NCBI GenBank assembly: GCA_963854735.1
Contig: OY978104.1
Location: 1 to 64,000, forward strand
DNA length: 64,000 nt
Direction of reading: 5' to 3'
Source: Marvania coccoides
Lineage: Eukaryota > Chlorophyta > Trebouxiophyceae > Chlorellales > Chlorellaceae
Part shown: positions 57,707 to 64,000 of the stretch, piece after piece
Position numbering within the stretch: the stretch's first letter is position 1
Layout of the letters: every line of letters starts with the position of its first letter
The notes under the pieces: model-generated
What the model was told of the DNA's origin: nothing
The model's input: the letters and a program-made list of their open reading frames with translations, nothing else
The model's database searches: none
Translations under genes and position numbers: made by a program

Positions 57707-60700
57707 ATGTGCCCTGCAGCAGTGGGCAGGCCAGCAAAACGCCTGCGGGCAGCGCAGTGAGTTGTTCCCCTGTGTGATCGCCCCATCCTCGCACTGGCAG
57801 CTCCAATCACCTTGTTCTCCTCGTGTGCAGAGATTACCGCCCCGGGTCGGTGATGAAGGTCGAAGTGCGCAATTTCATGACGTACGCTCAAGCAGTGATC
57901 GAGCCAGGACCGCGCCTCAACCTCGTACTCGGGCCCAACGGTGCGCTGCAGTCCTGATTGGTGCTCGTTCACTGTTTCTATGTCTTTTGGAACTCCTCAA
58001 ACTCATCCTTTTCTCCCCAAACTTCATTTTCCTGCAGGCACCGGCAAGTCGTCCTTTGTCTGCGCCCTCTGCGTGGGCCTGGCTGGCAGCACCAAGGTGA
58101 GCAGTAGACTCTCTTTCATATCAGCAGAGAGTGTCAGCTAGCCATTTAACCTTTCCCACCATCTGAGATTTCCTTCACCTCAAGTCTCCTCTCTTTTGCT
58201 CTTTTGCTCGCAGCTGCTTGGCCGTGCTGAGGAGGTGTCCCAGTTCGTGCGCCGCGGCTGCAACAACGGCGATGTCACCATCACGCTCGCGGGCACCAAC
58301 CCCGCGCGGCCCCACGTCGTGCGCCGCCGCATCCACGCCGCAGACAACCGCTCGGAGTGGTGGCTCAATGGCCACGAATCGGCGATGAATGAGGTGGTGA
58401 AACTGGTCAAGGGGCTCAACATCCAGCTGGACAACCTGTGCCAGTTCCTGCCGCAGGATAAGGTGGTGGAGTTCGCGCGGATGAAGCCGGTGCAGCTTCT
58501 GCAGGCGACGGAGGAGGCGGTGGGCGACTCATCGCTGAAGGAGATGCACGAGCTGCTGGTGGCGCGGCGGAAGGACTTTGAGCAGCACACTGCCGCGGAG
58601 AAGGACATTACTGCCGACCTGGAGGAGCTCAAGGCGGACAACGCGAGGGCGGAGCGCACCGTGCAGCAGATTCGCGATCAGGAGCGGCTGAAGGAGGAGG
58701 CGGAGGTACTGCGGCAAAAGGTGCCGTGGGCGGAGTACGCGCAGGCCAAGCGCGACTTCCAGACCGAGAAAGACAAGCTGAAGGAGACGGAGGCGCAGTT
58801 GGCTCGGATGAAGGCGAGGCAAGCCGACGAGGATCGCCCGCTCAGGGAAAAGCTGACTGCGGCGCAGCGCGCGGCGGACGCGGAGCAGCGCGCAAAGGAG
58901 GCGGCGGCGCGGGCTAACCCGCTGCAGGACCAGGGAGGGGGGTGGAAGGACCTTCAGCAGACGGCCGATGATCTCAGCGAGAAGATTTCGGCAAAGATGG
59001 AGGAGCTGGAGGGGCTGGAGGGCGCCTCCGAGAGCCGGCTGCGCAAAATTGAGGCGCTGAAGGGCAAGGTGGAGACATGCGAGGAGGATATTGCGCGGCT
59101 TCAGGCGGCTGTGCAGCAAGGGGACCCCGCAGCCGAGCGCCGCCGCAAGGAGCTGGAGCTGCAGATGCGGGACCTTAACAACCAGGAGGTGGCGCTGCAG
59201 TCCCGCAAGGAGGCACACAGCTCCGAGCTGGACGAGGCCAACCGTCAGATAAATTGGACGCAGCAACACCTCAGCCGCCTCGACGATGGCAGGCAGATCC
59301 GACTGCGCGCCCTCGAGCCCCGCAACCACGGGATCACGCGCGCGGCGGACTGGGTGCGCCAGCACCGCAATGACGGCACCTTCCGGGGCGTCGTGCTTGG
59401 TCCCATTGCCGCCGAAGTTGATTGCCCGGATCCTACCCACGCCGCCATGCTGGAAGCCCAGGTGTCCGCCACCTGGTGGGCGCACTTTGTGGTGGAGCAC
59501 CGCGACGACATGGACCTGCTGAAGAGCCGCCTGAAGAGTGAACACAATTTTGACGCCCGCGTGTCTTTCTACTCCGGCAACTCCACCGCCGCGCTGCACC
59601 ACCCGTTGGGGCGGGGCAGCGACTACGGGCGGTTTGGCGTGACGACGACGCTGGACGAGGTGTTCAAAGCGCCTCTGCTGGTGAAGCACGCGCTGGACGA
59701 CAACTTTTATCTGTCGAGGACGTTTGTGGCCAAGGCTGACGCCGACTGGCAAGGGTTCTTGGACGCCAACAACCAGGTGCAGAACGTGTACACCCCCTCC
59801 AACAAGATGGTGCGCAAGACGTCGCAGTACAACGCGCAGGCGATGTCCACCATGATCACAGCGCTGCGGCCAGCACAGGTGTTTGTGGGGGGAGACGCGG
59901 GGGGCAGCCCCGAGGAGCGGGCGCAGCTGCAGACGCAGCTGAACGCGCAGCGTGCGGCGGCACATGAGGCGCACTCGAAGGCTGCTGAGCTGGACCCCGA
60001 CCTGAAGACAGTGAAGGAGCGCAAGGCCAAGGTGCAGCGCGACATGGCGGCCATCAAAAAGACCGCGGACGACATCTTCGTCAAGTGAGTTTCGCGTATT
60101 GGCTGTCTAAATTTTGAAGGATCCAGATGGTCTCCATTGCTGCAACAACACAGGGGGGGGGGGGGGGGGTCAATTTACTTGCAAGTATATAACGTGTGAT
60201 GTTTTGTTGTGTGCAGGCTGCGGCAGGCCAAGACCAAGAAGTGCGCGAGGGTGGGCGAGCTGGAGCGCCTAGAGTCCACCCCTGACCCCATCATCAAGAA
60301 ACCTGCGCTGGAGAAAGAGAAGAAGGCGCTGGCAGCCAAGGCGCAAAAGGCGGTGCTGGACCTGACCGCCGCCATGGACACCTGGATTGGGCTGCTGCAG
60401 ACTCAGCACGTGGCTGAGCTGGCCGCCCGCGAGCTGCACGACCAAGCTGAGAAGATGCGGGGTGCGGCGGAGGCGGACCGGGCGCGCCTGCGCGACTCGG
60501 AGGCCGCCGTGGACCGGTTCAAGATGCTGGTGAGGGAGAAGAAGGAGCAGTCGGACCGCAAGCACGCCGCCGCAAAGGAAAAAACCGGGTTCCCCATCCC
60601 TGCTAACCTTGCCGCCAAGTTCGCGACGCTGTCTAACGACCCTGTGGAGCTGCGGTCTGAGGCGGAGGCGAAACAGGACGAGGCCGACGGGCTGAACATC

Positions 60701-61360
60701 TCCGACCCCAGCGCCCTTGAGATGTACCGAGCCCGCTGCGACTCCATCGCCCGCAACGAGCAGGACCTGGCGGCTGTGACGGAGAAGCGGGAGCTGGCGG
60801 AGGCGGAGATTGCGGAAGTGAACGGGCGCTGGCTGGGCGAGCTGCGGCGCATCACGGAGACCGTGAACTCCGTGTTTTCCGCCGCCTTCCCCTCAGTGGG
60901 CTGCGCCGGCGAGGTGGTGCTGAAGGAGGCGGAGAACAACGACTTTGCCAACTACGCCATCGAGATCCGGGTGAAGTTCAGGGAGAGCGAGATGCTGTCG
61001 ACGCTGGATGCCAACCGCCAGTCTGGCGGGGAACGCTCAGTGTCCACAATTCTCTTCCTGGTGGCGCTGCAGGGGGTGGCAGCGGCGCCTTTCCGCGTGG
61101 TGGACGAGATCAACCAGGGGATGGACGCGGTCAACGAGCGCAAAGTGTTCCGTCTGTTGGTGGACGCTGCCACGGCTCCAGACACCCCGCAGTGCTTCCT
61201 GCTGACGCCCAAGCTGCTGCCGGAGCTGCCCTTCTCCGCCGAGGTCACCGTGCTGCAGATCTTCAACGGCACCAGGATAGCGGACGTGGCGCAGGGCTTC
61301 AGGCAGGAGCGCCTCACGGCGGGGCGGGGGGGGCACAACCCTCTGCTGGCTGCGGCCTGA
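57707..61360 (+). CDS. SMC5: SMC5, structural maintenance of chromosomes protein
   Basis: Exons 57707-57756, 57831-57940, 58038-58096, 58214-60084 and 60217-61360, all phases consistent; 1,077 residues, the family's normal size. SMC5 pairs with SMC6 in the nuclear complex that resolves recombination intermediates and guards replication forks. Walker A GPNGTGKSS (~51-59) is split by an intron. The family-specific NLCQFLPQDKVVEFARM follows; long coiled coils flank a hinge near residues 460-520 (GVVLGPIAAEVDCPDPTHAA). The C-terminal head has the signature QSGGERS (~964) and Walker B FRVVDEINQGMD (~985). The last intron contains an 18-base G run (~60152-60169). Start set by the strong Kozak-like GCCGCCATG and matching phase. 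Confidence 0.97.
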
Positions 61361-61990
61361 TGATGAGGTCGTTTTAGTAGGGAGGGTGCGCTGTTTGTGA
61401 ATCCCCAGGGCCATCCCGCCGCATTTGCAATCTCCCAAGGGCACTCTCCCAAGGGCAGATCGAGGAGGAGGGGGGGGAGGCTTGGAGAAAGGGGTGGAAG
61501 AAAGAATCACTATTGATTTGTCACCGGCATTCATATTTTAGCTTTTCCTGCATCTTTCCTTGAATGATTCTGCGCGTCATATTATTTTATTACGTGTCAC
61601 CATGTACTGCGTTTTTCCATATAACCATCAGGGAAGGAGAACACTAGGGAACACCGACAGATCTGACAGGAGGAGGGGACAAAGAAAAGACTGGCCGAGT
61701 ACCCAATAATAATTGGTGGGAGATAAATAAATAAAAAATCCCGCGATTCATCAGTAACAGTGTTGGGCAATGCGTCAGGGGAGGAAAAGGGGGCTCGTTT
61801 TTGTTTGCTCTCAAGTAACCCTCTACGGTGCTGCTGCTGGTGCCGACACCCCTTCTTTTGAGAAGAAAAGGCATATACAGTGCGGGCTGCGGGCTGCCTT
61901 GTGGTGGCTCATCCCCACGCATGCTCCGTCAAACAAACGATCACATGTATCACACGCGATCCAAAATTCTCCTGCAGGATACTTTCGCCC
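61361..61990. other. Convergent intergenic region
   Basis: Between SMC5 and the Alfin-like gene. A word pair at 61403-61465 matches 36887-36945 in reverse orientation. I looked here for PHD-finger exons on the minus strand and found none. Confidence 0.5.
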
Positions 61991-62729
61991 TCAACTGGGA
62001 CAGGGCTCGGCGCCTCCCCCAGTGTTACCCCGCCCATGGCCATCCGCCTCCACGTCACCAGCATCCACGTAGCGCGTGTGAGCGGCGCGGGGGCGCTTGG
62101 CAACGGCAACATCGGCCAGCATGGGCCTCTTTCCGACCTGCGCAGGTACCGCACCGGGGGCTTTTGCCGCCGCGCGTCCGCTGATGATCTCGAAGCAGGT
62201 GGGGAGGGAGTTGATGTCGTTGAACAGCTGCCTTCGGCCCTCTTGGTCCAACCGGGCGCCGTTGAAGAAAGCGACAGCCATGAGCCAGCTGTCGGAGTGG
62301 ACGGCCACCAGGGACAGCCAGTCTTGGCGCTGCATGCCGTCGCGCGCAAAGTTGATGCCCAGCGCGGGCTCAGGCAGCTCAGGGGGGACCTCCTCGCAGG
62401 GCAGCGCCACCTCCCAGGTGCTGTCGCTCTGGCCGTAGAGGCTCAGGTTTTCCTGTTCCGGGGAGCACTTGGCGAAGAAGGATTCCACCTGTGGGAGCGC
62501 GAAGAGACAATTGAGAGAGGGGATTAAAAAGATCATTAATTTTTGGAAATATTTGTTTGACGACTCGGTGGAAGATGAATCGCCGGTTTTCCAAAAATAA
62601 TAATAAACCGTCAGCTATAGAAGCTGTGGGCAAGGCGGAGATGCTTACATCGGTGGTAAGGGCCCGTAAAATGCCTCTCCTCCTGCTGCAGTAATCGACG
62701 AAAACGTCCTCAGAGGTGCGCAGTGACAT
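61991..62729 (-). CDS. Alfin-like protein without PHD finger
   Basis: Exons 62729-62649 and 62488-61991, phase 0; 192 residues. The Alfin N-domain is complete: [94 protein letters not shown]. Plant Alfin-like proteins (240-260 residues) end in a PHD finger that reads H3K4me3; here the C-terminus is instead a basic then Gly-rich tail of ~60 residues closing with PCPS and a stop, with no Cys/His ladder. It likely keeps the protein-partner function of the N-domain (contact with Polycomb-type proteins in plants) without direct histone reading. A nuclear location is expected from [17 protein letters not shown] further spliced form ending in a PHD exon cannot be excluded. Confidence 0.9.
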
Positions 62730-63750
62730 TTTAAGCTATGCTGGCGCTATGATGACGGAACTAGAAATAATTAAACTTCAGACAACCACCGGCAAGGTTG
62801 CTTTTTCCATCTCAAGAAGAAATCTCCCCTTCATGAAGGGGATCATCACAGAAAACGTTGTGCCGTGCAAACAGCAGTGACAGCACCTGGATCTTTCATT
62901 TTTCAGCCTGCTCTGGCCTCATCGGATGAACAGCAAGGCCTAGCCAGGCCAGCTATATTTAGGTCACGTCGTGCTGTTGCTGGTGTGATATGTTTTGCAA
63001 TGCATGGAGGAGCACTGCGCATGGCTTGGAAATGAGAGCGTGATGCTCAGCATCGTGCAATCATAGCCATTGTATACCTTGTGCTACGCTTTTGTCTGCC
63101 TTCTTCCAACGTATGTAACGGCTGAGCTTGAGCAAATAATAGTGCAGTCTCCAAAGAGATCTGCATTGCACAAGTATGGCAAAACAAAGTGCTCGACAGA
63201 ATCTACACACAATGCCAGTGCATGCTGGGGCAACGCATTGAAGCATGTTTTTTTCTTATCGAGCGAAGTCAGACCGAAGGCTTCAAGTGGCATGCATGAG
63301 CCTCCCAGCGTGTACTCGCCGCGGATACCGATCAAAGAAATCATGTTCATGAAACATGGAGGACTGGTGTGCGTTTTTTTTTTTTTTTTTTCTACCCTGT
63401 CATGTCACGTGTCCCGAACAATATATTTTACGCGCGTCAAGATTCTAAGCACCAATTTTGCTGGCAGACGTGACCACCCAGCTCACTCTATGCTTGGGTA
63501 AAATAAAAAAGATTGTCATTTATTGCCCCGCGAAGGGCCGGGCATTTCACGTTTGATAGAGGCTGCTGCAGCCACATTGTCATACCAGCAAAAAATCACG
63601 TGTTTGGTGTTGATTTGGTCTTTGCTTTAATAAAGTGAGTTGCAAATATTCAAATCAACGTATAGTTCTGCACACTGTCACATCCAGCAGCGCCTGCAAA
63701 TGCTGTGTAAATACTAATTTTGTTCACACATTGTGCGAGTTCCTGACCAC
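62730..63750. other. Intergenic region without supported gene
   Basis: About 1 kb of mixed composition with an 18-base T run at 63376-63391. Short frames only. The 3' end ends in a CCACGCAG that could be an acceptor for the next gene. Confidence 0.45.
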
Positions 63751-63753
63751 GCA

Positions 63754-64000
63754 GATGGCTGCGTACTTCCACAGCCTCCCAGCCGACAAACGGGCGCAGT
63801 TCCTGATTGACACCTACCGCCTGCGGTTGGCGGCTGATGACGAGGACGGGGTCCCTCGATTTTTTGAGGACTCGCTCAACTCAACGAGGACTGTTGAGCT
63901 TACGGCGCTTCACTTTGCCGCATTCTGCCACCTTTGCAACCATCAAGCGGGTCTCTTCCCCGCCACAGAGATCGAAGCGGCTCGGCTCATGAGTGAGGCA
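63754..64000 (+). CDS. Start or exon of an unrecognised gene, cut by window end
   Basis: From ATG at 63754 the frame is open to the window end (82 codons): a helical start (YFHSLPADKRAQFLIDTYRL), an acidic stretch (AADDEDG) and a Leu/His/Cys-containing helix. CACGCAG just upstream could be a splice acceptor, in which case this is an internal exon. Family not recognised; it needs the sequence beyond 64000. Confidence 0.5.

Noticed and set aside
58529..59974. 481-codon minus-strand frame opposite SMC5
   Set aside because: Antisense shadow of the SMC5 coiled coil, Leu/Arg/Gln/His-rich, no domain.

Overview
The window is one end of a nuclear chromosome. It opens with a TTTAGGG-type telomere (CCCTAAA on this strand). 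The genes have spliceosomal introns, and several have plastid roles: a TIC20-like import protein, an RH39-like organellar DEAD-box helicase and an LrgA/LrgB (PLGG1-like) glycolate/glycerate carrier. An Alfin-like protein is also present, a family typical of green plants and algae. The best reading is a green-lineage alga; I cannot name the species from sequence alone.

From 1 to about 37 kb is a rearranged subtelomere. The telomere (1-360) abuts the remnant of an unrecognised multi-exon gene that has lost its 5' end and is interrupted by a 3.3-kb LTR element coding only for Gag (1097-4409; identical 294-bp LTRs, 5-bp target duplication). A GC-rich 793-bp tandem satellite of about 11 copies follows (6199-14761). 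From 15 to 31 kb there are small hypothetical genes, a tRNA-Arg with a long intron, two head-to-head LINE fragments and three fold-back duplications of exon pieces. A multi-exon gene of unknown function occurs twice: a decayed copy (22.2-24.5 kb) and a mostly intact copy (31.6-35.4 kb) that has gained a pure 35-codon CAG (Gln) tract.

From 37.4 kb onward the window is ordinary euchromatin with compact, confidently modelled genes: nucleoside hydrolase (+), a small single-pass membrane protein (-), PLGG1-like carrier (+), TFIIIC largest subunit (-), RH39-like helicase (+), purple acid phosphatase (-), NUS1-like cis-prenyltransferase subunit (-), biotin-protein-ligase N-domain protein (+), TIC20 (-), SMC5 (+), an Alfin-like protein lacking the PHD finger (-), and the start of an unrecognised gene (+). 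For all of these except the last, every exon junction was checked for a consistent reading phase. Two introns appear to use GC-AG rather than GT-AG ends. The genes are housekeeping functions and form no obvious pathway.

The most unusual material lies between 17 and 36 kb: near-perfect inverted duplications of exon fragments, a short palindromic insertion that seems to have cut one gene short, and a tandem segmental duplication. All calls come from reading the sequence; no searches were run.
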